DNA of 64,000 nucleotides from Platismatia glauca (GCA_963556305.1 OY745766.1:1426001-1490000); one strand, 5' to 3'; shown: positions 19,723 to 31,500, numbered from the stretch's first letter. A program made the numbers and translations. Notes: generated by a model not told the origin, from the sequence alone.

Positions 19723-21786
19723 TTTGCCTACTGCGTATCTGCTTAGGTGGATGCGCTTCGCAGTTTGTATGGAGCGGGGATAGATAGTATGGCGAACGTA
19801 GAGTGCTCGAGAGAGCGCCCTATTGGGCATCGGGTGAGCGCCGGAGCGCCGCCCTATGGTCCGAGGGTCGCGCGCGGCTGCTTCACGCTACGCTTTTACA
19901 CTGAGGGTGAGCAGTTCGCTAGGATTCTTCAGTGGCTACTTTAGATGGATGGCGGTACAACCTTCCAGAACTGGTCTTCGAGCATCTTTCTACTGGAAAA
20001 GCGGCGACGAGAGAGAGGAGATCTGGTATCAACCTCATTCCCTCAAGCTCTTCCAAAGACAGGAAACTATTGTATCTTACGTGACAGAGTTTTAGGAATA
20101 TTCGCGGGAATGTCTTCCTCTGCATGCCTTCCGTTATCGCTCGTGCAGCTTGAGCTTCAGTCGGCTCCTCTTTTCCCGTCTCAATGCCACGCTATACAGC
20201 TATGTCGATCGCTTTCAGCTCCAATGTTGCAGACCTTAGTCGAAGCATCGACCGTCACAATCATGATCTTTCGTGCTTCAGCTTTCATCTTTCTTACTGG
20301 CACACTCCGCAACTCTCCTTCACAGTCCTCGTCCTCCGCTCTCTCAACCTCCCTCTTCTCACACTTGGTTGGCGTTCCTGGCTGGCGTTCTAGCTAGCCT
20401 CCTGCGAGCTATAGGCGATCAATATGGTGATGACAAGGGCACCAGCGTAGTGTCGCCCGGATCGAAGCCATTTCTCTTGCAACAAAAGCCAATCGAATAA
20501 ATGCCTCACTCTTCTTGCATTGAATCGGCGTGGACTGATTAGGCCAAGCTAGTCGAGCTCGGCTGTATGGGTTTCAGGCGCTGATTCGGTTAGACGTGGC
20601 AGTGACCTCAGCATTCAGCACTGCCTGAATTGAGTAGTCAGCCTCATGAGGCGTACACGATCGCAGTGATATCGCTCAAGGGCGAGACATCGTGGTGCCT
20701 TGGTCGATCTAGACACATCGTCTTGTTCTTCATGCCGAGCGCTGTTTGGACGATCATATTGTGAGCGTACCCAAGGTGTTTGGTTTGCTTTGACATATGT
20801 GCATTCCATTGACACATGCGCATTGCTCTGATATATGCGTATTCCATTGACATATGCGCATTGCTTTGACACACCAACGGCACACCCCAATACCGCTAGG
20901 GCAGTTGTTTGTGTGTATCCTTATGCACTACTTAAGAGCCTTTCTACCTCCTGCATATACCTCTCTCCTTAGCTAGGCGTCTTATTCAATATACCCCCAT
21001 ATGACCTGACTCTGGGCACGGTTCTAACAGTTCAGGCAAGGAGTTGGCATATGGGCCATCGATGTAGAGTCAGCTGATGGAAGCTGAGGCGAGACCCCGA
21101 ACCTGAATACGTGTTCCCGTGGGGTTCAAGAAGTGCCAAGTGGATGATGGAAGAACTTTGAGAAAGAGATCATTACAGCTGAATAACTCGACCACTATGT
21201 GCACCGCTCACGAGTGAGCACTCTACTAGGGCGCAAGAAAGCGCGAAGGGCGCGCGCACGCTTTCTGAATGTTTGGTCGTTTGGGGCCGGGGTGCAAGGA
21301 AGGATGAAAGGTAAGCGTGCTCATGCGGCCGGGGTGCTGAGGGCAGATTTCTGTCTGCTTCGGATGCCAAGACATGTGTAAAAGTCTTGGCTTGGCACGA
21401 TGGTGCGAGGCAGCAGGTGTTGAGGAAAGCAACTCCAAGTGAGTAAGGGAGTAGTATCACAGTATCTCGCCTTGGTGGTTGGAAAATTCACATTCTCTTC
21501 TGAACTGTAGCCAGCATACCAAGCAAACCACTCTATGTGTGTGAGCACGGTGCGCAGAACGCTGACTGATGCGTGAACCTGAAATGTAGCTGTTCGTAGT
21601 GAATCGATGACTTGCATTGATCTTTGACATCTCAACCCCTGAAACCTCCATAAATCATGAATCACAACGACCGTGGTATCACGTGCGGAAACCGCTATGC
21701 CTTCATCCAACGCCGCCGTGTCCGTAGACAGAGGAGGTGGAAAACCCCTTGCACCAAATACATTCCACGATCACCTGAGCGTTCCC
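19723..21786. other. Two-kilobase intergenic region with repeat debris
   Basis: No credible gene. A four-copy 20-base tandem lies at about 20790-20876. A stretch at about 20880-21031 ending in TTCTAACA has a TATA-like and pyrimidine-rich makeup resembling a retrotransposon LTR. The left part should hold the promoter of the Clr5-domain gene. Confidence 0.4.
20790..20876. repeat. Degenerate 20-base tandem repeat
   Basis: About four copies of a unit like TTGACATATGCGCATTGCTT, alternating with a variant ending in ATTCCA. Not within a gene. Confidence 0.75.
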
Positions 21787-23268
21787 TTAATTCGACGATC
21801 TCGACACTCTCCTCTTCAACCTCAACCACATGGTCTTGAATCGGAACCAAAATAGAGCCCACTGACTATGCACCGCTTTGCCCGCCTTCCCTGCCGATTC
21901 AGCCGTATCACCTCTCTTCCGTCCCATCGGCTGACCTGACTGAGGAAACTCCTGCGGCAGGATTTGCAGTGAAGGAAAGCTTTCATGCGTGTCCCCTACA
22001 GTCAAAAAACTTGACTTCTCGCTCGCAGCATTGCTCCTTGCTCGCTTTCTTTCTCTTTTTTCCGAAGTCCTTCGCTCTTCTTCCTCCTTCCTCTCTCGTC
22101 GTCGTGCTTCCTTCTCCTGCGCCCGCGCTTCTGCTTGCTGGTACTTCAGATCCTTTGCCGCTTCTCTTTGGTTGAACTCCTGGCGCTTGAGGTCCACTAT
22201 TGCCTTCTGAGCTGCCGGGTCAATCTCTGCCGGGTTCGAGCGACTGCGCATGCGGAAGGCACTTTCAAGTGATGATCTTCCGGCCGGAGCCACCATGTCT
22301 GGTGTTGTGATGGTGTCAGTTTTGAAGCGGAGGGAGGACGGGGTGCCTGGTAGGTTTGTTTGTGAGGAACTTGTTAAGCGTGCCGCTGAGCCAGTGCGGA
22401 TGTGAAGAGGTGTGGGCCTCCGTGACGAGGGTAGTGGGGCATATGGTATCCCGGCAGTATGTGACGTTGAACGTGAATGTGAATCGAAATAAGGTGCTTC
22501 GATAGAAGTGTTGTTTGATGTGTTGACGGTTGGCGCCTCGCTCTCGAGTGATGTCTTATATGAGCTTGCTATAGGCGGTGTGTATGGTCGAGGAGTCTGT
22601 CGCATGGGATGCACGTATTGTGCGCCGTAGCGAGGGTTGCTTGATGTTGTTGTGGATGAGAGCTGCGAGGTCGCGCTTGTCGTGCGGTTATGGTATCCTC
22701 CTCTCCGACCAGACCCTTGGTCCAGAGCACCACTGATCTCTGATGATGTGTATATTCCTAGTCCCTCATTTTCTGCAGCTGAACGAGACAAATCTATTGA
22801 CACCTGCTCCTGGGAAGAGAATTTCCGCAGCAGCGGCTTTATTTTTACTTTGCTGCTCTTGCGCTCTTTCGACTCTGGCGCTGAATAGATATTCGCGTGC
22901 GCACTGGCAGGGACGATCTGGCTCGCGGTTTGAAGTAGGTAGTCAGGGACGAAGGTTGGAGAAGTAGGGCTTTGAGAAGCCGAATTCCCTCGTTGGTGCA
23001 GCTTGGCATGATTTACCCTCGCGGCAGCTAAGGCGCCGTGACTCGGTGAAGATTTTATCTTCGGCAGCTTCGGCTCTTGGCTCTTCTTCGAAGGTTTCTT
23101 CGTCAGACGAGGTGGATTCATGGACTGCCCCACGTCGTATGCTAATGATGACGGGTAGGAGCCATCTGTGGACGTCTTCCATGCCCGGTCACCAGCTAGA
23201 GATGTCTGCGACGACATGCCGCTCCCCATGTGCTGGTATGGCAGCGACTCGTCAAACGGTCTTGCCAT
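21787..23268 (-). CDS. Basic Ser-rich protein with Arg/Glu coiled coil
   Basis: Single exon, 493 residues. The ATG at 23268 sits in an ideal context (GCCACCATGG), so I prefer it to the longer open frame, which begins without an ATG. Residues 1-340 are Ser/Thr/Pro-rich and probably disordered. Residues of roughly 350-420 form a charged coiled coil (QREAAKDLKYQQAEARAQEK, then RRRERKEEEERRTSEKRERK). The C-terminus WALFWFRFKTMWLRLKRRVS is an amphipathic aromatic-basic segment that could contact membranes. I recognise no named family; it resembles poorly studied conserved fungal proteins. Confidence 0.8.
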   Translation of the reverse strand: MARPFDESLPYQHMGSGMSSQTSLAGDRAWKTSTDGSYPSSLAYDVGQSMNPPRLTKKPSKKSQEPKLPKIKSSPSHGALAAARVNHAKLHQRGNSASQSPTSPTFVPDYLLQTASQIVPASAHANIYSAPESKERKSSKVKIKPLLRKFSSQEQVSIDLSRSAAENEGLGIYTSSEISGALDQGSGRRGGYHNRTTSATSQLSSTTTSSNPRYGAQYVHPMRQTPRPYTPPIASSYKTSLESEAPTVNTSNNTSIEAPYFDSHSRSTSHTAGIPYAPLPSSRRPTPLHIRTGSAARLTSSSQTNLPGTPSSLRFKTDTITTPDMVAPAGRSSLESAFRMRSRSNPAEIDPAAQKAIVDLKRQEFNQREAAKDLKYQQAEARAQEKEARRRERKEEEERRTSEKRERKRARSNAASEKSSFLTVGDTHESFPSLQILPQEFPQSGQPMGRKRGDTAESAGKAGKAVHSQWALFWFRFKTMWLRLKRRVSRSSN

Positions 23269-23579
23269 GGTGGCTTCGAGGGAGTTTTGGGCGAGGGATG
23301 TTAGGCGGAAACACGGGCGCGTTGAGATAGCCCTCGAGTTAATGTTATGGCTGCATCTTGTCCATGAAGGGCTTCTGGAGAGACACAGCAAGAGAACAGA
23401 CGATCAATTTTCGGACAGGTTGAGAAGTCGCAGATGGGTGGTGATAGAAGTTGGTCCCCTCACGGATGAAACAGCTGAAGGGGTATAGGAGGAGCCGGAG
23501 AGTTTTGGAGTTGGGTTGGGTTGGTGTCGTCAATGAAGGTAGGGGTATTATTATGGCAAAGTTTTGGGATGAGAAGGCT

Positions 23580-23837
23580 GATCTACGAATGCACTGAAGA
23601 CATATATCTATGCGCTGGGAATAATGATGTAGGCATAGATTTGTTGATTCTCCTCACACTTGGGTGACGGCGACTCCGTCTTGTTATCGTCTCGGGAGTA
23701 GGTAGACTCTCGTCTTCGTCTCCGCGTCCGCGTCCGCGAAGCTGACTACGCCACACCGCCTCAGCCTCCCGCCGGGCCAGACCGAAAAGAATGGAGTAGA
23801 TCCGAGCACCCGACAAATCTTCATCATTATTGGCCAT
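23580..23837 (-). CDS. Possible small protein
   Basis: An 84-residue minus-strand frame starting at the ATG at 23837 (MANNDEDLSGARIYSILFGL). The first 30 residues look helical and protein-like; the rest is Arg/Ser-rich. No homologue recognised, and no splice sites are needed. It could be a short real gene or chance. Confidence 0.3.
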
Positions 23838-24457
23838 TGCCCCATATTCCACGTACTCTCTGCGCCTTCCCGGTGCTGTGTTGTGCTGTGTGTTTTGTGA
23901 GCGCAGCTGGAACTGCCACGAACAGTATGTGGCTTATGAACCTCGAGAGTGAAAGAGATGCGTGGAAAGCGAGTGACTGGAAGTGCATGTAACTTCTAAG
24001 TGACTTGAGGACTTCCTTTCACTTTCTGGAGGCTGAACGCTTGTCCATGGCTTCCCGGGTACGACCCCGCTTATTCTCAACGCGTAGGGTGGGAATGTAA
24101 ATGAAGAGGTCTACGCTTATCTAGCTCCAGGCCTTCTCTTCTGGATACCTTCAGAGCTCACAGGCTGTCTTCTCGAACTCTGTTCTGGGGTATACAATGT
24201 TTAAAAGAATGGCGCAGCCATTAGCTTCCGGCGCAGAAATAAAGAGTCACTAACGACTCAGTGGTAAAGGATGTACACAAATAGAGCCACGGCTGGCCAC
24301 CAGCCTCAGGAAAAAAGGCTCCAAAGAATCGACGTTAAAGTATATGAAAGAAATGAACGTCATTCGAATCGAACGCCCAAAACTTCACATGATCGTGGAC
24401 CATGGATGTGTACGACTACCAACGGCTTCTTGGCATTCTATGGCAAGACGCTGTGGC
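23838..24457. other. Intergenic region downstream of the GH45 gene
   Basis: About 600 bases. No gene, RNA or repeat recognised. It holds the 3' end of the GH45 transcript at the right. Confidence 0.4.
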
Positions 24458-25641
24458 CTAGGCATCGCATTCATCCTGTTTCCCCTCTTCTTTGGCTAGT
24501 CCCTGTTCCTTGGGAGGCGTCCAGTCAGCATGTTCTTCCTCCTCCTTAGGTGATCCCTGATGCTTATAAGGGACCCAGTGAGGATGAGCCGGAGCTGCCT
24601 TGGTGGCCTGAGGAGGCAAAAAGGCTTTCGTTGGAGCGGCGAGTGATGAGCTGTGAACAACGACCGGGGAGAGTGTGGTAGCAGGGGTGGCTGCTTTAGG
24701 GCTGGTGGTGGGATGCTCGACCGGAGATTCCATCGGCGGCTTGCTGGCAACTGGAGCAGGTGGAGAAGGTGCAGGGGCTTTGGGTGAAGGTACAGGTGCA
24801 GCTGGAGAGGAGGCTGGAGCTGCTGGAGCGTTGGCAGGATTATAGCCGGTGACGGAGCAGCCAGATTTGGCGACGAGCTCGGCAGGGCATGTAACAACTT
24901 CCCAATCAACGCTGATGGTGTCAGTGGGAACAACAAAGAACAGGAGGGTCTAATGTACGTCGGATTGTCAGCCCCTTGCATCCAATCCCAGCGAAAACCG
25001 CAGCCAGGCTGTAGCGCAGCCGGGAATGAAGAGCAAGTGTTGGAAGATGGTCCGCCATACTGGGCTCCCCAAACAGCTGAAGTGGCTTTCCACTCCGTTG
25101 AGCAGCCATCGAATTGTCCAAATCCACCTCCAGGGATCTATATGATCAGCCACTGGTTCGAGGAGCGGAAGAGGAAATGGACTCACAGCAAGATCGAACT
25201 GGGTACTACCGACGTCATCACCAGTGTTAGTCGCCTGTACGACCATCTTTCTTCCGCTAAGAACGGTGCTTGTAAAGGTAAGCTGGTAGCAAGAACAGCA
25301 GTTTGGGTTGCTGGCGCTGACAGCTGCGAAGCCGTAGGCTAAGTCATCGTTGATGGCCCATGGTGACTGATCGCTGCACATGTAGGCCGTTCCACCTGCG
25401 CAGCCTGATTGGGCGGCGGCGTCTGTCAATGGGTTGTCCGAGACGTCGCAGGTCTTGACAGGTGATGTAATGCCAGACATGGACCATGCGCACGAGGGTT
25501 TGCAGCAGTCCCTAAGGACGTTAGGAAGCACTAGTCTAGGGCAGGGAATACGTACCAGTAGCGTGTTGTAGTGCCGGAGCCAGACTGGGCTGCAGACGTA
25601 CCCAAGAGGACAAGAAAGACAAGAGTCGTCATGTGATTCAT
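24458..25641 (-). CDS. GH45 endoglucanase with Pro/Ala-rich C-terminal tail
   Basis: Four exons (25641-25556, 25511-25187, 25137-24959, 24911-24458) and three introns of 44-49 bases give a 347-residue secreted protein. A signal peptide (MNHMTTLVFLVLLGTSAAQS) is followed at once by the GH45 start TRYWDCCKPSCAWS, whose Asp corresponds to the catalytic base Asp10 of the Humicola enzyme. The block TNTGDDVGSTQFDLAIPGGG holds the loop Asp and the catalytic acid (Asp121 equivalent). The late block PGCGFRWDWM...ADNPT...VTCPAEL is also standard. Function: hydrolysis of internal beta-1,4-glucan bonds in cellulose outside the cell. After the catalytic core comes about 130 residues of Pro/Ala/Ser with a charged end and no visible CBM1. 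Confidence 0.95.
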
Positions 25642-27239
25642 GGTTAAATGTATGTAACAATGTATACAGAGAATGTATAGATCGAATAATGAAGCTGTAG
25701 CAAAATAATACTTGTACTGAGAAGCAGAGTAACGAATGTGGGACTCAACTAGGAGTTGACGTTTGAAAAGAGTGACTGAAGGGACTCGCAGAGTGTCTTG
25801 AGAAAGACGAACAGAGTGAAGGGGTGAGATGTCATTTATCTACCTCATGCTTCCAAATATCTTTGGGCTAGGGTCATCGATCTCAATCTCGGTTACAGCA
25901 TGATTCTGAGAGAGCTAGGGGGAGGGGAAAGATGCTGTCGAAGCCTCTGCTGACTGCTGGCACCATGATCGCCGTGCCGGACACAGAGTACAGAATCCAT
26001 GCATGGAAAGGCTAGGGAAATCGTTACCGGCGGCAAGAGCTGGGAAAGTCAACGTTCTTGGTGCTGAGGAAAGCCAAGATAGCGCCACCTTTACTATTAG
26101 AGGCAACTTCAACAAGCAAGGAGGCCATCAATCTAGGGTTCCCATGCCGCGTTCTTGGTGTCGCCCAAAGACTCTCCTCTCGCTAGGTTCCGATTTGTCA
26201 AGGAAATGAGGTGGTAGCAGGTAGATAGTCCGTCGAGGGGTTGGAACTTGAAAAAGCGACAAGCTTGAAGCATCAAGTTTATCAGCACGAAAAGACAGTC
26301 AGAAACATGACCCCTGATAGAGCCTGGACTCGATAGCTGTGAGGGGAAGACACGGGAAGTCTACAGGGAGTCGAGACGTTCGACAACGTGCAGAAAAGGC
26401 GCGCGCCATCGTTGGAACTAATATCTTCGGCTGGGCATCATGATAGGATCATATCCATGTGGCAAGGAGAGTAAAGGTGGAGGTATCTCTTGGCCGATGC
26501 TGCAAGCGAGATTGATGAAGAGATCTCAGGATCTCGCACTTGTTTCAAAACCGACAAGACCCTCATCTGCCATCGTCTTATTCGTCGAGCCTCATCTCTT
26601 CCGTATCACTATCTGGGATTTTCGGAAGATTAAATTCCACCATCGTTCTTTGCGCTTCTTTTCTGAGATAGGGTGAGGGTGAACGGTCTGTGGTGGATGT
26701 CAAGTTTTTGGGCCTTCTCCCGTGCTGGCTCTGCCGAGGCTGGGATCGAGAACAGACGATGATTCGTCAATGGTAAACATATTCTCATTGAGTTGGTCTC
26801 TTTTAGCTGTATCCCATCTCCGTGGAATGAGGGAAGGGAGCTTGGAGCATGAGGAGGGAAATACAAACGGCGGAAAAAAGGTTCTTCCCTCAGCCGGCGC
26901 CGCAGGAGGAAGACTCCCTTCTTCCGAGAGACGTGGAATTGAGGAATGAGAAGCATGTCAGTGGGGTTTGAAATCTAAATATTTACAGGTAGCCTTGAGC
27001 GTCTTTTCAATGTTGCCTCCTAAGCTATCACTACCATTGTTTTAACAGCTAGAGATAGAGCCTGCTCCTGTGGCCAGTCCTCACAATGACGACATGCAGA
27101 AAAAATTTCCTCGCCATTTATCCCTCGAGTGTCTCGAGCGAGTTTATACGTGACCCGGTCTGTTTTTTGTGGCGCAGGCGGACTGTTTGTAAGCTCGCTT
27201 AAATGAACAACTTTGATTGGTGGATAGATTTCACTGCCA
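25642..27239. other. Intergenic region between core genes and the AT-rich block
   Basis: About 1.6 kb. The left end should be the GH45 promoter. I found no credible frame; short frames here are Arg/Ser-rich and unspliced. Base composition is ordinary until about 27240, where it changes abruptly. Confidence 0.4.
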
Positions 27240-28015
27240 AGAGGACCTAGTAAGAAGCTAAATCTTTGAATTACCGCTAAGATTTGTGCTAGTGGCAGGG
27301 GTTAATGATTATGAATCGATTGTAAATCTATTCTTAGTAATAAATCTTCATATTTTTATATTTATTTCTTTCTTTGCTGCATCTTCAAAGCCTCAAATTA
27401 ATTCAAAATTAATTTTGAATCAATTCTTTTCTATTTACCTCAAGATACCAGTTATAAAATAATTCTCTCTGATCATTTCAAGACTGATTAAAAATTAATT
27501 TGTGACTAGTTTAAAAGTACTTTTAAATCATAGCTATTATATTTAAGATCTTGTTTCTTAATTTTAATATTTTTAAATTGATTTGAGATTAATTTAAAGT
27601 ACTTTTTATCAAAAGCTTTATTAATTCAAAATTGATTTGAAAGTCAATTTTTTTAATAAAATTCAGAGCCCACTAGGACTAAATTAATAAGTTGTAAATT
27701 ATATAATATAAAACTTATTCTTTATATTACTATTGACTCTCAATAGATTTAGTATAAATAGCAGATCTTAATAAAAGTAATCTAAATAAATTAATTTCAA
27801 AAGAACTTAAACACTTGATAGTATGTTGTGGGCAGTATACAATATTATAATCTTTATAAAAATATCTTAATATGATAAAACTATAGTAGATTTAGATATT
27901 AATATTGAAGTATCTTAAGAATTAATTAAAAATTAATTATTAATTAATTTCAAATTAATCTTTAATAGATTAAAACTAATTTCTAACTGATTGTTTATTA
28001 TTTTCTTAAACTAGA
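27240..28015. repeat. Strongly AT-rich block, probable decayed repeat DNA
   Basis: Almost 800 bases dominated by A and T, full of TTAATT, AATTAA and TTTAAA words, with no open frame. Flanks on both sides return to normal composition within tens of bases. This is what long-term RIP mutation leaves of transposons. It directly precedes the DUF3435 gene and marks the start of the accessory compartment. Confidence 0.8.
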
Positions 28016-28494
28016 TGCGGGTAAAAAGGTAGCCATTTTCGGCATACTTGGACGCTGTTTTAAGCGCCTTTTGCACCAGGGTCCCTTGCCCACGCCATGC
28101 CGCCTGAACGGTTGATGCGGTCGCCCCCCCACTCCCTCTCCCACACTCTCAACAGCTGCATGCAGGCTTGCGCGCTAGTCCATCTCATCGAGTCAAGACG
28201 TTCCTGCATCATCTTCTTGGTCATCTTCATCACTTCACTAAAGGTCGCTCATTGAATCCTCAATGCATGGTCGGGCAGTGCAGAGATGGGGAGGGAGAAG
28301 GCGAGAAGAGAGAGAGAGAAGGGTCCGGCGTACACACTGGGACCCTCAAGCTGCTTCAGGCGCCTACAAAGATGGCCCTCCTCCCCCTCTTTGCCTTCCT
28401 GTCTTCCCGACTTACTTCCCTCTTCTCACTGCTATGCTCAAGGACCCACCTCACTCGTTTTGCGCACAGGCAACCGTCCTAATTGCCATCTGCG
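28016..28494. other. Region between AT-rich block and DUF3435 gene
   Basis: Normal GC content. It should include the 5' region of the recombinase gene and, if this was a Starship, the left element edge. I could not identify a terminal repeat or target duplication. Confidence 0.35.
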
Positions 28495-30834
28495 ATGGCT
28501 TGTCGCAAAGCACTGCTGCATGCTCAAAAGCAAGACGCGAACTTGTCTTACGCCTCTCCCTCCAAGAGAAGCCAGCTTTCAGCTCGAGAATACTATAACG
28601 CACGATACGAGAAGGTCGATAAAAGCCACCGATCAACGACTCTTTACGCCGACGTCACCAACTCACACATCGATCGTCTCGAAGGTTTATGAAGAGAGTG
28701 AGTCACCTCCAGTATGAATTCTACAGTCGTCGTGCTCCCGTTGTTAATCCTCGATCTCTAGGTATTGCGACACCGTCGATATCGATCCCTATTATACCCT
28801 CAAAAGGTCGATAGAGGGTCGAATCAAGAACTTTTTCCATTGGATGTGTAACAACTATTCCGTCAAGAAAATCAGTTCGGTCGAGACCTACTGGCATCAA
28901 CTGAGCCAGCTCTACATCAAATGGAAGGGTCGACGGATCAGTCCGTTGACCTTGAAGGAAATCTACAATGTAAGTGAAGGCGCATACGTTGATGCTCCTA
29001 CACACGAGTAACGTTGGAACAGTTCATCAACGGTCCATTGGCCGAAGAACACGGGCTGGACGATAGCGAAACCGACAAGCCTTTATTGGATGCAGTAGAT
29101 TTCGTGGAGCTGCTACGTTGTCATTGGGTGACAGATACCAACACCTTCCCTCACGAACGGCAACGGGTTCAGTTGGCAACGATCCTGCTGGTCGCGGCGT
29201 TCACTGGATCCCGACCCGGAGCCCTTCTTGGAATCACCTATCGCGACCTGGATTTGTTCGTCCAGCGCGACAAGACCACCGGGGAAGTGGCGCTCACCTT
29301 GCAGCTGAAGCTCACCCGAACCAAGTCTCGCAAGAAGCGCAAGAGACCGTGAGTGACCGCTGAGTAATGGAGTCCATCACTCTGACGGACATGCAGGAAA
29401 ACCTACACATTCTTTATCGATAGCAACCCCGTCTTTTGTATAATATCCCATATCATCGGCCTCGCCTGTGACGACGATGCCTACCTTTTCCCGAACACAA
29501 AGCCCAGGACAGTTCTGACTTTGGGCGTCCTAAAGGGACTGAACTACCAACAAATTCCATGGAAAGAGGACATACTGGACGTCCCGTTGTTTCGTGCGCC
29601 TATGCAAACCTCCAGGGGCTGTGCCACCTCGGCGGATACGGCGCTCTCCTACGAGAAGTATCATGAGTGAATCAAACGGTTAGGAGAAGAGACTGGCTTC
29701 GTACAGGTCTTCACGACCTATTGTCTCCGGCGAGCGACGGGAAATGCCATCAATAGTGAGCCCTGAGGCTTCTGGTCCCAGGGAGCCTGAGCTAACGATC
29801 ATTCACCAGATGATCCCAATTCCAATGAGGCCGTCCGCAATCTGGTCATGGATCACACCAACTCAGCCATCTTCCAGCGCAATTACCTGTCCCGCATGAT
29901 CCGATACGACACCCAAGCCGCATACGGGGGTACGGCGCCTCGGACGGAGTTGATCCAAGCAGCCAACCGGATGAGCCGACGGATCGACCCCCGACGACCC
30001 AAAGAGCTGACCGAAGCGCAGAGTGCAGGTATCCGGAAGGAGGAAGAAATCCAGGAGCTTCGCGGTCGCCGAGATGAATTGTTCCAGCGGATTCGACAGC
30101 AATTCACGTTCGTTTACCGTGCAGAGGGACAAGCCATCTACGATGAGTATGAGGAGGCCAAACGAGCTGTGGATCGAAAGATCAAAGCGCGAGAGCGGGA
30201 GCTCATGAATCAGATCCAAAAAGAATACGACGCCGTCGCTCCCGTGCAAGACATGCGAGCGCAGCTTGAGGGAGATGCGGAGTCGCTCCGTCCCATTCTC
30301 TCCACCTCAGGGCGTGTTCGATACGCCTTTATGGAACGATCACGCATCGCAAAGGTCTTCTTCGACCCGCCGTCGACTCGTGATGCCGAGGGCGATGTGG
30401 GTCGGCGGGTCTCCATTGTCGATGATATGGTGTCGCTCTGTATCCGGCAGGAGGGAGTGTTCCGCAAGGCCCGCCGAATACGGAGGATTCAGGCGAGGGA
30501 AAGTGATCTTGATGACGCAGAATGTCCCTTGAACGCCGTCAAGTCCGAGTCTGAGTCGGACTCCTCGATCCCTTATCTCTTTCCTGTGAGATGTAAACCC
30601 TACCAGTGCCTTTACTGCCTCGGTGACACCGACCTACCTTTGGAGGAGCGACTCCACAACCTTGGCAGTAAATATTCGTTGCAGCGGCACTTCGACCGCC
30701 GTCACCCTTTTCGGCCCCGCGAACCCTGTCCTTTTCCCCATCCCGAATGTGCGGCAGTCACGCTTGACAGTGTGATGCATTTTAAGAATCATGCGGCGAC
30801 CGTTCACGAGATCTACATGTCTGACAAGGTTTAG
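28495..30834 (+). pseudogene. DUF3435 tyrosine recombinase (Starship captain-like) with two in-frame TGA codons
   Basis: Five exons (28495-28697, 28762-28969, 29023-29348, 29397-29755, 29810-30834) with four canonical 48-64 base introns join into one frame of about 706 codons. The domain is DUF3435: TYWHQLSQLYIKWKGR near the N-terminus; the recombinase Arg in FTGSRPGALLGITYRDLDLF; YCLRRATGNAIN; and NLVMDHTNSAIFQRNYLSRM with the likely Tyr nucleophile. A zinc-finger-like tail follows (CLYCLGD...HFDRRHP...CPFPHPEC...FKNHAATVH). Family members include the captains that mobilise giant Starship elements. TGA at 28690-28692 and 29668-29670 interrupts the frame at places where the context suggests Trp. 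Unless read through, the gene is dead. The splice sites are otherwise intact, so loss looks recent. Confidence 0.85.
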
Positions 30835-31500
30835 CATACCTCATGGATTTTGGTTTAATTGTTGATTTGTCTGGCCTCACGGATTGATTGTGTATACTAG
30901 AGCAAATTTTCTACGGCTTGTCTATCTCCATACTTTGACGACTTGAAAAGCTCTAGCACAGAGAGTGGGGAACACCCGCTGATTCCCTGAGTTCTGTCAC
31001 CAACACTCCTAAGTGTCATTTTCATGGACCACACTATGACGGTGCATAAGATCGGTTTGCAAGTGTGAAATCCCAGCACGACTCCTGGATTTTGTTTACA
31101 GCTCCTAGCGTTGCTCATTCCCTAAGCCCTTTTATCCATTCCACGTGCACTGCTTCCCAGCTGAAATTTATGGCAATCGTCGAGGAAGTCATCGTTAGGT
31201 GGACCCTACTTGAGACATCCATAAAGCTAGTTGATGCGCGTTGTAGATCCTGCAAGCCGATGCAATGCATCTTCTGCCTTGGCATCCTACGCAGATCCTA
31301 CCAAGGACGGACGCCTGAGTACGCTCGGCCCAACAAGATGATGAATGAGGCTGAGAGACACCTGAAAAGGTTTTCCTTGGACGACCGATCTCATGTCCCC
31401 ATCCCAGGTGCACGGCCAGTGAACTGGTGCTTCCACATGTTATGGCGTTCAAAAACCACAGGGCAATGGTGCATAAAATCTTGTTACGTGCGTAGACACC
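30835..31500 (+). pseudogene. Debris of further DUF3435-type zinc-finger tails
   Basis: Two degraded copies of the DUF3435 C-terminus lie downstream of the main gene on the same strand. At about 31024-31060 a frame reads MDHTMTVHKIG, matching the FKNHAATVHEI end. At about 31170-31480 a frame reads CKPMQCIFCLG and ARPNKMMNEAERHLKRF; after a frame change it ends in HVMAFKNHRAMVHKI. Neither has a usable complete frame. They indicate repeated insertion or duplication of this family at the site. Confidence 0.6.

Noticed and set aside
27240..28015. Inserted mitochondrial DNA as source of the AT-rich block
   Set aside because: No mitochondrial gene or tRNA recognised; TTAATT/AATTAA-rich decay fits RIP better.
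28690..29670. TGA read as Trp in the DUF3435 gene (recoding)
   Set aside because: Other Trp positions of the same gene use TGG and neighbouring nuclear genes end in TGA, so two nonsense mutations or errors are simpler.
28690..29670. RIP as cause of the two TGA codons
   Set aside because: TGG to TGA needs a C-to-T change in CpC context on the other strand, not the preferred CpA; RIP is therefore not supported at these two sites.
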